This document shows, in pieces, positions 1-9,845 of a DNA stretch of 64,000 bases. Positions within the stretch are counted from its first letter, which is position 1. Each line of letters starts with the position of its first letter. The stretch covers positions 372,001-436,000 of the forward strand of contig NZ_JAEVLT010000001.1 in NCBI RefSeq assembly GCF_024494385.1, given 5' to 3'. The DNA is from Bacillus sp. EB600 (GTDB lineage: Bacteria; Bacillota; Bacilli; Bacillales; Cytobacillaceae). Made by a program: the position numbers and the translations under genes. The notes below the pieces were generated by a model. That model searched no databases, was not told the DNA's origin, and worked only from the letters and a program-made list of their open reading frames with translations.

Positions 1-141
1 GGTTTTCGTTCGCTTTTGAAACCTAATATTCCTTTGGACAGCGGTAGAAGAGCCTTCCAGCTCTTCCCCTTTCCTGATTATACTTGAACATGTATCTGGG
101 TTGTTTGGGTCACTCCATTCCGGTCGCGTCTCTTCGCTCAC
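1..141 (-). CDS. meaB: MeaB-type mutase-associated GTPase, N-terminal fragment
   Basis: A 47-codon frame opens with GTG overlapping the mutB stop codon (TAGTG) and stays open to the window edge. It begins MSEETRPEWSDPNNPD, which resembles the charged N-terminal leader of Bacillus MeaB proteins as I remember them; the GTPase domain lies outside the window. MeaB is a G3E-family GTPase chaperone that protects and reloads adenosylcobalamin-dependent methylmalonyl-CoA mutase, and it commonly follows mutAB. The assignment rests on the position and the leader, because no nucleotide-binding motif is visible here. Confidence 0.7.
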   Translation of the reverse strand, partial: MSEETRPEWSDPNNPDTCSSIIRKGEELEGSSTAVQRNIRFQKRTKT

Positions 142-2339
142 TACCTTGCCACTTCCTCATAACCAAGCTGGTGATAAATTTCCTTTATCACTTTTTGTGC
201 AGCAACTGGAATAATGGTACCAGGTCCAAAGATAGCTGCAGCACCATGCTCATACAAGAACGAATAATCCTGTGCAGGAATTACACCGCCCACAACGACT
301 AAAATATCTTCACGTCCCTGCTTTTTCAATTCTTCCACTAGCTGTGGCAAGAGCGTTTTATGACCGGCTGCAAGTGAACTCATGCCAATCACATGGACGT
401 CATTTTCAACTGCCTGCAAGGCGGTTTCCTCAGGTGTTTGAAACAATGGACCGATATCCACGTCGAAACCAAGGTCAGCAAAGGCAGTAGCAATTACTTT
501 GGCACCGCGATCGTGGCCATCCTGTCCCATTTTTGCAATTAAGATACGCGGTCTTCTGCCTTCATTCTCTAAAAATTCATCCGCCATTTGTTTTACTGCG
601 GTTATCTCTTCATCATTGGAGAATGCAGTGCTATAAACCCCGCTGATTGAGCGAATCACTGCTTTATGACGATTCGCAACCTTTTCAATTGCATCGGATA
701 TTTCGCCTAAAGTTGCTCTAGCCCTTGCAGCTTGAACAGCAAGCTCCAACAAATTCTTTTCACCAGTTTCGGCTGCCTTTGTAATAGCTGCTAAAGCCTC
801 TGCAACTTTTTGATCATTACGGCTCATCTTTAGCTGATTTAGTTTTTCAAGTTGTTTTAAGCGAACGGCTGTATTATCAATATCCAAAATATCAATTGGC
901 TCTTCTTTTTCCAATCTGTATTTGTTAACGCCTATGATCGTTTCTTCACCTGAATCAATTTGTGCCTGTCTTCTTGCTGCTGCTTCTTCAATCCTCATTT
1001 TTGGCAGGCCTGTTTCAATTGCTTTTGCCATACCGCCCAGTTTTTCAATTTCTTCGATATGCCCCCATGCTCTGTTAATGAGTTCATTTGTCAATGCTTC
1101 AACATAGTATGAACCTGCCCATGGATCAATAACATTAGTAATCCCCGATTCTTCCTGCAGGAATAATTGCGTGTTCCTGGCAATTCTTGCTGAGAAGTCG
1201 GTTGGCAATGCAATTGCTTCGTCAAGTGCATTGGTGTGCAGGGATTGGGTATGCCCCATCGCGGCAGCATGGGCTTCAATCAATGTTCTGGTCACATTGT
1301 TAAATGGATCCTGCTCCGTTAAACTCCATCCAGAGGTTTGCGAATGGGTTCGTAAAGCCATTGATTTACTATTTTTAGGATCGAAGGATTTCATCATTTT
1401 TGCCCAAATGTATCTTGCTGCTCTCATTTTGGCTACTTCCATAAAGTAGTTCATGCCAATTGCCCAGAAAAAAGATAGCCTTGGAGCAAACTTATCAATT
1501 TCAATTCCAGCCTTAAGTCCCGTTCTAACGTATTCCAAACCATCGGCAAGTGTATAAGCAAGTTCAATATCCGCAGGTGCGCCTGCTTCCTGCATGTGGT
1601 AGCCGGAAATACTGATACTATTAAATTTAGGCATATACTTAGAAGTATACTCAAATATGTCCGCGATAATTTTCATTGACATTTCTGGAGGATAAATGTA
1701 CGTATTACGAACCATATACTCTTTTAAAATATCATTTTGGATTGTTCCAGAAAGCTTATCCTGACTTACGCCTTGTTCTTCTGCAGTGACAATGAAAAAG
1801 GCAAGAATCGGTAAAACGGCTCCATTCATCGTCATTGATACCGACATTTGATCCAGCGGAATACCATCGAATAATGTTTTCATATCAAGAATGGAGTCAA
1901 TTGCCACACCTGCTTTACCGACGTCCCCAACAACCCGTGGATGGTCGGAATCATAGCCTCTGTGGGTGGCTAAATCAAAAGCAACCGACAAACCCTTTTG
2001 CCCCATAGCTAAATTCCGGCGGTAAAAAGCATTACTTTCCTCAGCAGTTGAGAATCCTGCATATTGCCGTACGGTCCAAGGCCGGTTTACATACATTGTC
2101 GGATATGGACCGCGGGTATATGGAGCAAGCCCTGGCAAGGTGTCTAAATGTTCAAAACCTTGGAGATCCTCACTTGTATATAGCGGTTTAATACTGATAT
2201 GTTCATTTGTTTCAAAGAGTAAACGATCAATTGAGTCATGAATTTCTGCCTCCGCCTTTTTCTTCCAGTCTTCTTTACTAGTTGTCTCTTTTACAAGATG
2301 AAGGTTTATTTTTTGAAAGTCAGGCTTGGATTTGTTCAT
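141..2339 (-). CDS. mutB: Methylmalonyl-CoA mutase large (catalytic) subunit
   Basis: The 732-residue product is full length for the catalytic subunit of adenosylcobalamin-dependent methylmalonyl-CoA mutase, which interconverts (R)-methylmalonyl-CoA and succinyl-CoA. The N-terminal TIM barrel contains the substrate-tunnel stretch around [21 protein letters not shown] (about residues 76-96). The C-terminal cobalamin domain has the base-off/His-on motif GQDGHDRG (DxHxxG, near residue 605) and a late GG in VVVGG. A strong GGAGGAG lies before the ATG. The start overlaps the 3' end of mutA by 20 bases, and meaB overlaps the stop, so the three are translationally coupled. It links propionyl-CoA from Val/Ile or odd-chain breakdown to the TCA cycle, which suits the adjacent bkd operon. 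Confidence 0.97.
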   Translation of the reverse strand: MNKSKPDFQKINLHLVKETTSKEDWKKKAEAEIHDSIDRLLFETNEHISIKPLYTSEDLQGFEHLDTLPGLAPYTRGPYPTMYVNRPWTVRQYAGFSTAEESNAFYRRNLAMGQKGLSVAFDLATHRGYDSDHPRVVGDVGKAGVAIDSILDMKTLFDGIPLDQMSVSMTMNGAVLPILAFFIVTAEEQGVSQDKLSGTIQNDILKEYMVRNTYIYPPEMSMKIIADIFEYTSKYMPKFNSISISGYHMQEAGAPADIELAYTLADGLEYVRTGLKAGIEIDKFAPRLSFFWAIGMNYFMEVAKMRAARYIWAKMMKSFDPKNSKSMALRTHSQTSGWSLTEQDPFNNVTRTLIEAHAAAMGHTQSLHTNALDEAIALPTDFSARIARNTQLFLQEESGITNVIDPWAGSYYVEALTNELINRAWGHIEEIEKLGGMAKAIETGLPKMRIEEAAARRQAQIDSGEETIIGVNKYRLEKEEPIDILDIDNTAVRLKQLEKLNQLKMSRNDQKVAEALAAITKAAETGEKNLLELAVQAARARATLGEISDAIEKVANRHKAVIRSISGVYSTAFSNDEEITAVKQMADEFLENEGRRPRILIAKMGQDGHDRGAKVIATAFADLGFDVDIGPLFQTPEETALQAVENDVHVIGMSSLAAGHKTLLPQLVEELKKQGREDILVVVGGVIPAQDYSFLYEHGAAAIFGPGTIIPVAAQKVIKEIYHQLGYEEVAR

Positions 2340-4218
2340 TTAAAGACTCCTCCATTTCTGATAGGATGAAAGAAAGTGTTTCAAAGCAGTTGCTTTTTAC
2401 ATGGATAAACTGCTTCAACCCATTTTCACTCCATTTCACTTGGTCCTCTTTATCCGGAAGCCCGGCGAGATAGATTGTTCGATTCGCAAATTTGGCTTTG
2501 ATGGCTTGAAGGACCTCTATACCAAGGACATCATATTGTTCGTTGGTTCCGCAAATGCAAAAATGCTTTGTTTTCGAATTGGTCATAACCACTAAGGCTT
2601 CATCCACTGTATGAACAGGCTCACTTACGTGAACGGTTACCCCTCCAGCAGACAAAAATCCTCTTACAAAATCAAGCCTTGCTTTATGTTGCTTCAAAGT
2701 ACCTAGACAAATCAATCCAACAAGCGGCTGCACACCTGATTTTTTGTTTAGTTCTTCCGCTCGCTTTCTAAGTACTTCAAACGGCTGTGCCAATCGTAAT
2801 TGCGGGATTGCCTGGATGTTTACTTCATCTTTCTGCCTGTTAGAAGAGCAAGCTGTCGTTTGGATGTTTTTATTCTTAGAAACAGTTTCAACCAAATTAG
2901 CATATACATTTGTGCCAATGATGCTTTGTTTTCTAGTAAAAATGTCGTATTTCCGTTTTTCATAGACATCAGAAATTTTGTTTTGAAGCCAATTTGTTTT
3001 TAACACTGCAAGGATGCCGCCATTTTCTTCAATTTTCTGGAAGAAGCTCCACGCTTTTTGTGCTAATTCGTTTGTTAATTGTTCGACATACCACGATCCG
3101 CCCGCAGGATCAATCACTTTTTTCAGTTGTGCTTCCTCCTGTAAAATTAGCTGCATGTTCCGGGCAATTCTTTCCGAGAATGGGCTGGAACCTGTTATCT
3201 GATCAAATGGGTTTACATGCAAATACTGAACCCCGCCGACCACGGCCGCAAAGGCTTCATTTCCCTCGCGCAGAAGGTTGACATATGGATCATATACAGT
3301 TTTTGTAAACAATGACGTTTCCGCTGAAATCTGCATTCCACGGGACGGTTCCTGTGCCCCGTATGCTTCAGCAATTTTATGCCAAATAATCCTAGCAGCG
3401 CGCAATTTGGCTATTTCCATAAAATAGTTCGAACCAATCGAAAAGTTAAAAACCAGTTTATTTACTACTTGTTCAACGTCTAGACCGCTTAAAGAATCTA
3501 AATAAAATACGCCTGTAGCAGCAGCAATTCCCAACTCCTGAACTGCATTTGCACCTCCATTATGATATGGAGTTGAATTAACTAGTACCGTCCGTAAATT
3601 TGGAAGCTTTTCATTTGCTTTTTTCACAGTGTTTGAAAATTCTTCGAGAAGCTTAGAAAAATCACCAGGTATTGAACCTTTACCGACAACAGACGCTAAA
3701 TGATCTACAGCTATATAGCCCGTAACGTCTGTAGGATTTTCAAGCTCTAATGAACTATTTTCCAGAGTTGAAAGCATTTCCGCTTGGAATTCTTTCGCAT
3801 TGAGGGCAAAAGTGAATTTACGACCATACTCCCGAATTAATTCTCCAAGAAAGTCGCTGTTATTGATAAGCTCTGCAGTTACATCAAACGAGAGCGCTGA
3901 CTGACCGTTTTCCAAAGCAAGTTGAAGCTTATCCTTTAGCTCGTCCAAATTACTAAAGGAAATGCGTTGGGCTATTTTCCAAGTATTCGTGTGGTATCCT
4001 AATGGATCAATTCCCCTTCTAAAATCTTCGCCGCCTGGATACTCGGATACAGCCTTTATATCCTCATTGGTGTAAAGCGGTTTCAAAACAATGTTTTCAT
4101 ATGTAGTTCGTTGTAACGATTCAACTGATTTTCCCTTTAAGCTTTCTTCCGCTTTCTTTTTCCAATCGTCTAAATCATAATCTGGAAAGAACTGCTCTCT
4201 CATCTCAGTAAACTTCAT
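2320..4218 (-). CDS. mutA: Methylmalonyl-CoA mutase small subunit
   Basis: The 632-residue product is the non-catalytic partner of MutB in the heterodimeric mutase. It keeps the barrel fold ([18 protein letters not shown] near residues 256-273, paralogous to the MutB stretch) but lacks the DxHxxG cobalamin-binding motif in its degenerate C-terminal domain, as expected for MutA. It is the first gene of the mutA-mutB-meaB unit, with a GGGAGG sequence 9 bases before the ATG. The 518-base region upstream contains a dispersed repeat and the bkd terminator, so the mut genes probably have their own promoter close to the start. Confidence 0.95.
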   Translation of the reverse strand: MKFTEMREQFFPDYDLDDWKKKAEESLKGKSVESLQRTTYENIVLKPLYTNEDIKAVSEYPGGEDFRRGIDPLGYHTNTWKIAQRISFSNLDELKDKLQLALENGQSALSFDVTAELINNSDFLGELIREYGRKFTFALNAKEFQAEMLSTLENSSLELENPTDVTGYIAVDHLASVVGKGSIPGDFSKLLEEFSNTVKKANEKLPNLRTVLVNSTPYHNGGANAVQELGIAAATGVFYLDSLSGLDVEQVVNKLVFNFSIGSNYFMEIAKLRAARIIWHKIAEAYGAQEPSRGMQISAETSLFTKTVYDPYVNLLREGNEAFAAVVGGVQYLHVNPFDQITGSSPFSERIARNMQLILQEEAQLKKVIDPAGGSWYVEQLTNELAQKAWSFFQKIEENGGILAVLKTNWLQNKISDVYEKRKYDIFTRKQSIIGTNVYANLVETVSKNKNIQTTACSSNRQKDEVNIQAIPQLRLAQPFEVLRKRAEELNKKSGVQPLVGLICLGTLKQHKARLDFVRGFLSAGGVTVHVSEPVHTVDEALVVMTNSKTKHFCICGTNEQYDVLGIEVLQAIKAKFANRTIYLAGLPDKEDQVKWSENGLKQFIHVKSNCFETLSFILSEMEESLNEQIQA

Positions 4219-4394
4219 AATCTACCCTCCCAAAGAAAATTAATTAAATTGATATAAAATTCAAAATTTACTTACTTACATTTTAGGATACAATTTCAAT
4301 TCAGGCAACGAAAAACAGTCACTTGTGCTTCAAACAGTAAGTTTATGCCATAAAAAGGAGAAATAGGTAATTAAATGGGGGAATCCAGAAACAA

Positions 4395-4641
4395 AAGCGC
4401 ATGCGCCCGGTTAGCGACGTATGGACTGAAGCACACCGACTGAGATAAGGTGAAACTTCAATCAGCGAGTGCTTTTCTCGCTGATTGTTAGTTGAGCCAA
4501 TCGGGTCTTTACGGGCAGTTGAGAATCTACTGCCCGTTAAGACGCGGCAAAGGAAACACGAAGAGCGTTAGATATTCGATGTTGAGCTATCGTAGGGAGG
4601 TGGGCGAAGTACACTAGTCGCTGGGCGCTGGAGCTAGACGT
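4395..4641 (-). repeat. Dispersed intergenic repeat, copy A, with internal insertion
   Basis: On the minus strand this reads CTAGCTCCAGCGCCCAGCGA, then GTGTACTTCGCCCACCTCCC and TCTCAGTCGGTGTGC, in the same order as the copy at 22061-22268. It lacks the 60-base GC-rich module (GCCGCCAGGACGGCGGC) of the other copies. It also carries about 100 extra bases (4449-4548) made of two hairpins: AATCAGCGAG/CTCGCTGATT (4460-4486) and GTCTTTACGGGCAG/CTGCCCGTTAAGAC (4505-4543). Such intergenic repeats are common in Bacillaceae; their function is not known to me. Confidence 0.85.
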
Positions 4642-4696
4642 TGATCAACTTCATTCAAAGTTATCAATGGGTTATTTTTTTATAATTTCCTGGACG

Positions 4697-4729
4697 AAAA
4701 AAACCACTGCTCAAATGTTGGCAGCGGTT
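4697..4729 (-). terminator. Rho-independent terminator of the bkd operon
   Basis: On the minus strand a stem AACCGCTGC/GCAGTGGTT with a 10-base loop is followed by a run of seven T, shortly after the bkdB stop codon. Confidence 0.85.
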
Positions 4730-4736
4730 GATATGG

Positions 4737-6032
4737 CTAATAAATAGGAGTAGTTGATTCCGAGGTAGTTTCAATGATTTCCTTCAAGCGCTTCATGAAA
4801 CGTCCACAGACGAGGCCATCAATAATCCGATGGTCCAGTGACATGCATAGATTGACCATATCACGTATCGCGATCATGTTATTGTTTATCACAACAGCGC
4901 GCTTAACGATTGATTCAACCTGGAGGATCGCTGCCTGTGGATAGTTAATGATACCCATTGATTGGACTGAACCAAATGATCCCGTATTGTTGACGGTAAA
5001 GGTCCCGCCTGTGATATCGTCTGTTTTTAATTTGCCAGCGCGGGCTTTTCCGGCAAGTTCGGAGATTTCTCTAGCAATCCCTTTTATTGATTTTTCATCA
5101 GCATTTTTAATAACCGGTACATAAAGTGCATCTTCGGTTGCGACAGCAATGGAAATGTTGATGTCTTTCTTTTGAATGATTTTGTCCCCGGCCCACATTG
5201 AATTTAATTGTGGAAATTCTTTAAGTGCTTGTGCGGCCGCTTTAACAAAAAAGGCAAAAAAGGTTAAATTAAAGCCTTCATTTTTCTTGAAATCATCCTT
5301 AATTGTGTTCCGATATTCCACAAGGTTGGTAGCATCTACCTCCACCATCATCCAAGCATGTGGTGCTTCGTGCTTACTTCGAACCATATTTGCTGCAATG
5401 GCTTTACGGACACCAATAACAGGAATTTCAATATCACCAGATTTCAACCCGACTGATGAGCCAATGTGATCTGGTTCAGAAGTCAATGCTTTGGGAACAT
5501 CTGCTAAATTGGTTGATCTCTGTTCACCTGTTTGAGCCGGCGCTTCTTTTTTATCTTCAATTTGTGGGATCTCACCTGAATGGACCAAGGCTAACAGATC
5601 TTTTCTCGTAATTCTGCCCCCTGCGCCAGTACCCTGAACCCGAGAAAGGTCAATCCTATGCTCCTGCGAAATTTTAAGTACTGCAGGTGAAAATCGTGCT
5701 CTACTTGTATTTTGGTTAACAGCTGGTACCTGTTCAGTGCGGTTTGTAACGAGTGGATTCTCTACTACTGGCATTTCATCCGAAACAGGTCCAGCTGCAT
5801 CAATGGTACAGATCACTTCCCCAACAGAGAGAGTTTCTCCTTCTGATGCAATTAGTTCCTTCACCACACCAGAAAAAGATGATGGAATCTCTGCGTTTAC
5901 TTTATCTGTCATTACTTCGGCTAGCGGATCATATTTATTTACTTTGTCACCAACGGAGACCAGCCATTTGCTAATCGTCCCTTCTGTAACACTTTCCCCC
6001 AATTGAGGCATTTTAATTTGTTCAACAGCCAA
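4737..6032 (-). CDS. bkdB: Branched-chain 2-oxoacid dehydrogenase E2 (dihydrolipoyl acyltransferase)
   Basis: The 431-residue product has an N-terminal lipoyl domain with the lipoylated lysine in EVMTDKVNAEIPS (Lys43 region), a proline/alanine-rich linker, a peripheral subunit-binding domain (about 110-150, FSPAVLKISQEHRIDLS) and a C-terminal catalytic domain ending with the DHRxxDG-type motif SLDHRIIDG. It moves acyl groups from E1-bound intermediates to CoA, making isobutyryl-, isovaleryl- and 2-methylbutyryl-CoA, the primers of branched fatty acids. The start is TTG with GGAGG 8 bases upstream. It is the last gene of the bkd operon and is separated from bkdAB by 241 bases containing a repeat. 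Confidence 0.95.
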   Translation of the reverse strand: MAVEQIKMPQLGESVTEGTISKWLVSVGDKVNKYDPLAEVMTDKVNAEIPSSFSGVVKELIASEGETLSVGEVICTIDAAGPVSDEMPVVENPLVTNRTEQVPAVNQNTSRARFSPAVLKISQEHRIDLSRVQGTGAGGRITRKDLLALVHSGEIPQIEDKKEAPAQTGEQRSTNLADVPKALTSEPDHIGSSVGLKSGDIEIPVIGVRKAIAANMVRSKHEAPHAWMMVEVDATNLVEYRNTIKDDFKKNEGFNLTFFAFFVKAAAQALKEFPQLNSMWAGDKIIQKKDINISIAVATEDALYVPVIKNADEKSIKGIAREISELAGKARAGKLKTDDITGGTFTVNNTGSFGSVQSMGIINYPQAAILQVESIVKRAVVINNNMIAIRDMVNLCMSLDHRIIDGLVCGRFMKRLKEIIETTSESTTPIY

Positions 6033-6152
6033 TTAGTTAACCTCCTAATTCAAGTGCCACGCACTACGAAATTTCCACTTTTTATGCAGTAGTTGTTACC
6101 GCTAAAAAATAGTTTTTTTATCTAGAAAAATTTATATCTTTGAATTTTGATA

Positions 6153-6268
6153 ACTATCTAGCTTCGACGTACAGGACGTGCTAGTGCCGACGTTGCCGCC
6201 AGGACGGCGGCGCTTTTAGTCGGCCAGCGCCCTGCGACTAGTGTACTTCGCTTAACGGACGCTTTCAC
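6153..6268 (+). repeat. Dispersed intergenic repeat, copy B, inside the bkd operon
   Basis: It starts CTATCTAGCTTCGACG and includes the GC-rich hairpin module GCCGCCAGGACGGCGGC followed by AGTCGGCCAGCGCC and GCGACTAGTGTACTTCGC, then ends ACGGACGCTTTCAC. The order and sequence match copy C at 22061 except that the central part after TACTTCGC is missing. It sits between bkdAB and bkdB, so it should be transcribed as part of the operon and could fold into a strong stem in the mRNA. Confidence 0.85.
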
Positions 6269-6273
6269 TTTTT

Positions 6274-7257
6274 TTAATATTCAGCTAGTTCACGCATTGC
6301 TTTTTCGACTTTATCAGGATTTACCATGAAGAATTTCTCCATAGTTGGAGCATATGGCATTGCCGGAATTTCTGGTCCTGCCAAGCGTTTAATTGGGGCA
6401 TCCAATTCAAACAAGCAATTCTCGGCAATAATGGCTGCTACCTCACTAATAATACTTCCCTCTTTATTATCTTCAGTGACAAGCAGCACCTTTCCCGTTT
6501 TGGATGCTGCTTCAATAATCGCTTCCTTATCAAGCGGATAAACGGTCCGTAAATCAAGAATGTGTGCGGAAATTCCATCAGCTGCTAATTTTTCTGCTGC
6601 CTGCAGGGCAAAATGGACACATAGACCATAGGTAATGACGGTAATGTCATCACCTTCTCGTTTTACATCTGCTTTGCCAATTGGCAATGTATAATCATCT
6701 GTTGGCACTTCACCTTTAATTAAGCGGTACGCCCGTTTATGTTCAAAAAACAGTACTGGGTCATCATCACGAATTGCTGCTTTCAACAACCCTTTTACAT
6801 CATAAGGGGTGGAAGGAATCACAATTTTCAGTCCAGGCTGATTGGCAAAAACAGCTTCAACAGATTGTGAATGGTATAATGCCCCATGAACCCCCCCGCC
6901 AAATGGCGCCCGAATAACGATAGGACAATTCCAATCGTTATTGGAACGGTAACGAATTTTAGCCGCTTCTGAGATAATTTGGTTAACAGCGGGCATAATA
7001 AAATCAGCAAATTGCATTTCTGCAATCGGGCGCATTCCATACATCGCCGCCCCTATTCCAACTCCAGCAATCGCGGACTCAGCTAATGGTGTATCCATTA
7101 CGCGTTCTTCACCAAACTGTTCATATAATCCTTGTGTAGCCTTAAAGACTCCCCCTTTTTTACCAACATCCTCCCCGAGGATAAAGACCTTATTATCCCT
7201 TTCCATTTCTTCACGCATAGCCATTGTAACAGCATCAATAAATGATATAACCGCCAT
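6274..7257 (-). CDS. bkdAB: Branched-chain 2-oxoacid dehydrogenase E1 beta
   Basis: The 327-residue product is the E1 beta subunit, which with BkdAA carries out TPP-dependent decarboxylation of 2-oxoisovalerate and related acids. It begins MAVISFIDAVTMAMREEM and has FILGEDVGKKGGVFKAT near residue 25, a transketolase-type pyrimidine-binding domain, and a C-terminal half ending in the MPYAPTMEKFFM region. I place the start at 7257 because GGGAGG lies 6 bases upstream; a longer in-frame version from 7290 would overlap bkdAA and add 11 unconserved residues. The length equals that usual for the family. Confidence 0.96.
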   Translation of the reverse strand: MAVISFIDAVTMAMREEMERDNKVFILGEDVGKKGGVFKATQGLYEQFGEERVMDTPLAESAIAGVGIGAAMYGMRPIAEMQFADFIMPAVNQIISEAAKIRYRSNNDWNCPIVIRAPFGGGVHGALYHSQSVEAVFANQPGLKIVIPSTPYDVKGLLKAAIRDDDPVLFFEHKRAYRLIKGEVPTDDYTLPIGKADVKREGDDITVITYGLCVHFALQAAEKLAADGISAHILDLRTVYPLDKEAIIEAASKTGKVLLVTEDNKEGSIISEVAAIIAENCLFELDAPIKRLAGPEIPAMPYAPTMEKFFMVNPDKVEKAMRELAEY

Positions 7258-7270
7258 GTTCTCGCCTCCC

Positions 7271-8266
7271 TCAACAATCTCCATAAACAAATTTTAGAGC
7301 AGTTTCCGGTTCCGCATATGGAGCATTTTCGGCGTAATCGGTTGCTTCATTTACCTGTTTCATGATCCGCACATTAATCATTTCTTCCTGCTCATCACTC
7401 AACATACCTGTTTCTTTTAAATATGCAGCAAAAGTAATGACTGGATCATTTGTCTTGGCTTGAGCCACTTCATCAGGTGCACGATAGGTTCGATCATCAT
7501 CGTCGGAGGAATGCGGGGTTAGCCGATATGAGACGGTTTCAATTAGGGTTGGTCCTTTTCCTTCTCTAGCACGGTCTGCGGCCTCTTTTACTACCCTATA
7601 TACTTCAAGTGGATTATTTCCATCAACAGTATAACCTGGCATCCCGTATCCAATTGCCCGATCAGAGACACGCTCGCAGCCCAATTGTTTTTCAGCCGGA
7701 ACTGAAATAGCATATTTATTATTTTCGCACATAAAAATAACTGGTAATTTATGAACCCCGGCAAAGTTAGCTCCTTCATGAAAATCTCCTTGGTTGGATG
7801 AGCCCTCACCAAAGGTTACAAAGGCGACAAGATCCTTTTTCTCCATTTTCCCTGCGAGAGCTATCCCTACTGCATGTGGTACTTGGGTTGTTACCGGTGA
7901 GGAGCCTGTCACAATCCTGTTTTTCTTTTGACCAAAATGGCCAGGCATTTGCCGGCCCCCGGAATTTGGATCTTCTGCTTTCGCAAAACCCGAAAGCATA
8001 AGTTCTTTAGGAGTCATTCCAAAAGTTAAAACAACACCCATATCCCGATAATATGGAAGGACATAATCCTTTTCTTTATCGAGGGCAAAGGCAGCGCCCA
8101 CCTGGGCAGCTTCCTGGCCCTGACATGAGACAACAAACGGTACTTTCCCTGCGCGGTTTAGCAACCACATCCGTTCGTCAATGCGGCGAGCCAGCATCAT
8201 CGTTTCATACATTTCTAATAATTTCTTCTCACTTAAACCTAATTCAAGATAGGCATTAACAGCCAT
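7271..8266 (-). CDS. bkdAA: Branched-chain 2-oxoacid dehydrogenase E1 alpha
   Basis: The 331-residue product is the E1 alpha subunit. The TPP/Mg binding signature is visible as FGEGSSNQGDFHEGANFA (about residues 152-169), with GEG in place of the usual GDG as I recall for BkdAA proteins. The phosphorylation-loop-like stretch YRLTPHSSDDDDRTYR follows near residue 247. It lies between lpdV and bkdAB in the same orientation, with 46 bases to lpdV and 13 to bkdAB, and has a GGGAGG ribosome site. Confidence 0.96.
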   Translation of the reverse strand: MAVNAYLELGLSEKKLLEMYETMMLARRIDERMWLLNRAGKVPFVVSCQGQEAAQVGAAFALDKEKDYVLPYYRDMGVVLTFGMTPKELMLSGFAKAEDPNSGGRQMPGHFGQKKNRIVTGSSPVTTQVPHAVGIALAGKMEKKDLVAFVTFGEGSSNQGDFHEGANFAGVHKLPVIFMCENNKYAISVPAEKQLGCERVSDRAIGYGMPGYTVDGNNPLEVYRVVKEAADRAREGKGPTLIETVSYRLTPHSSDDDDRTYRAPDEVAQAKTNDPVITFAAYLKETGMLSDEQEEMINVRIMKQVNEATDYAENAPYAEPETALKFVYGDC

Positions 8267-8312
8267 AAATTATACCTCCCAATTTATTGTAAAATTCCAT
8301 ATTGGCACTAGC

Positions 8313-9734
8313 TTATGAATGGATTGCTAATCCATCCACTGCAAGTGCAGCTTCCCCAATGGCTTCTGAGAGGGTTGGGTGCGGATGGATTACATTGGAT
8401 ACCTCCCATGGAATAGCATCCAATACCATGGCAAGTCCCGCTTCAGATATCATATCCGTAACATGTGGACCAATCATATGAACTCCTAAAATATCATCCG
8501 TCTCTTCATTTGCAATTATTTTGACAAAGCCATCGGACTCGCCGTAAACAAGTGCTTTGCCAATCGCTTTATACGGAAATTTTCCTATCTTTACTTTATG
8601 TCCCTTTTCTTTAGCTGCAGCTTCGGTTATACCAACACTTGCAGCTTCCGGGTTACTATAGATACATTTAGCAACTAAGTTATAATTAATTGGCCTAGGT
8701 TGCTTCCCGGCTATATGTTCAACCGCAACAATTCCTTCATGTGAGGCTGCATGAGCAAGCTGTAGACCGCCAATAACATCCCCGATTGCGTATATATGAC
8801 TCTCTTTTGTCTGGTACACTTCATTTGTAGCAATAACGCCTTTAATGGTTTGTATGTCCGTATTTTCAAGACCAATCCCCTCAATATTGGCCTGGCGTCC
8901 AACTGAGACTAATAGTTTTTCAGCCTTAAATTCTTTTTGTTGATTTTTTATATCTGCACAAATCGTAATCTCCTCACCCTTAACAAGTGTTTCAGGAAGT
9001 ACTTTTGCACCAGTAACGATTTGAATCCCTTTTTTCTTTAACAAGCGCTGCATTTCACGAGAAATTTCTGTATCCTCTGCAGGGAGAATCTGATCCATAA
9101 ATTCAATCACTGTCACTTCAACACCAAAGTCTGCCAGCATCGAAGCCCACTCAATTCCAATAACACCGCCTCCAACAATAATAATTGAGCGTGGTAATGA
9201 GTCTAACGCCAATGCTTCTTCAGAAGTAATAACATTCTGTCCATCAATTTCAAGCCCAGGAAGTGTACGTGGTCTTGATCCGGTTGCAATGATTACATTT
9301 TTGGGAATCAGCATTTCATTCTCTGCTCCATTATTCATTTCAACCGAAATTGTCCCAGGCAGAGGTGAAAAAATTGAAGGTCCTAAAATACGGCCAATTC
9401 CTTCATAAACATCGATTTTGCCTTTTTTCATTAGATGCCGAACGCCTTTATAAAGTTGATCGATTATATTCCTTTTTCGTTCCTGAACTTTGGGAAAATT
9501 AATAGTTACGTCACTAGTTATAACCCCATAATCTTCACTTCGTTTTGCTGTTGAGTACACTTCAGCACTCCTAAGAAGGGCCTTACTTGGTATACATCCA
9601 TTGTGTAGACATGTACCGCCAAGCTTTCCTTTTTCAACAATTGCTGTTTTTAAACCAAGCTGGGAAGCCCGGATCGCTGCTACATATCCGCCAGTACCTC
9701 CGCCCAGTATCACAATATCGTATTCTTGTGCCAT
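8313..9734 (-). CDS. lpdV: Dihydrolipoamide dehydrogenase (E3) of the BCKDH complex
   Basis: The 473-residue flavoprotein reoxidises dihydrolipoyl-E2 with NAD+. It has an N-terminal FAD-binding GGGTGGYVAA, the redox-active disulfide GGTCLHNGCIPSK (Cys42 and Cys47 region), a second NAD-binding GGGVIGIEWAS near residue 178 and the C-terminal active-site His-Glu pair in HPHPTLSEAIGE. It is the third component of the bkd cluster, downstream of buk. The context marks it as the BCKDH-specific E3 rather than the pyruvate dehydrogenase E3. Confidence 0.96.
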   Translation of the reverse strand: MAQEYDIVILGGGTGGYVAAIRASQLGLKTAIVEKGKLGGTCLHNGCIPSKALLRSAEVYSTAKRSEDYGVITSDVTINFPKVQERKRNIIDQLYKGVRHLMKKGKIDVYEGIGRILGPSIFSPLPGTISVEMNNGAENEMLIPKNVIIATGSRPRTLPGLEIDGQNVITSEEALALDSLPRSIIIVGGGVIGIEWASMLADFGVEVTVIEFMDQILPAEDTEISREMQRLLKKKGIQIVTGAKVLPETLVKGEEITICADIKNQQKEFKAEKLLVSVGRQANIEGIGLENTDIQTIKGVIATNEVYQTKESHIYAIGDVIGGLQLAHAASHEGIVAVEHIAGKQPRPINYNLVAKCIYSNPEAASVGITEAAAKEKGHKVKIGKFPYKAIGKALVYGESDGFVKIIANEETDDILGVHMIGPHVTDMISEAGLAMVLDAIPWEVSNVIHPHPTLSEAIGEAALAVDGLAIHS

Positions 9735-9845
9735 TTTTTATGCCCTCTCCCATGATTAAATTTTTGCTATGTTAAAATGATCGGGATATGGTGAAACTTT
9801 TATTCCATCAGTGGCTTATTTCATGCCCCACTAACCCTTGTTCTT

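Larger units (their letters stand above)
4219..4736. other. Intergenic region between mutA and bkdB
   Basis: I see no gene in these 518 bases. The first 150 are AT-rich and should hold the mut promoter, though I could not fix convincing -35/-10 boxes. The middle is a dispersed mosaic repeat (4395-4641), and the right end carries the bkd operon terminator (4697-4729). Confidence 0.7.
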
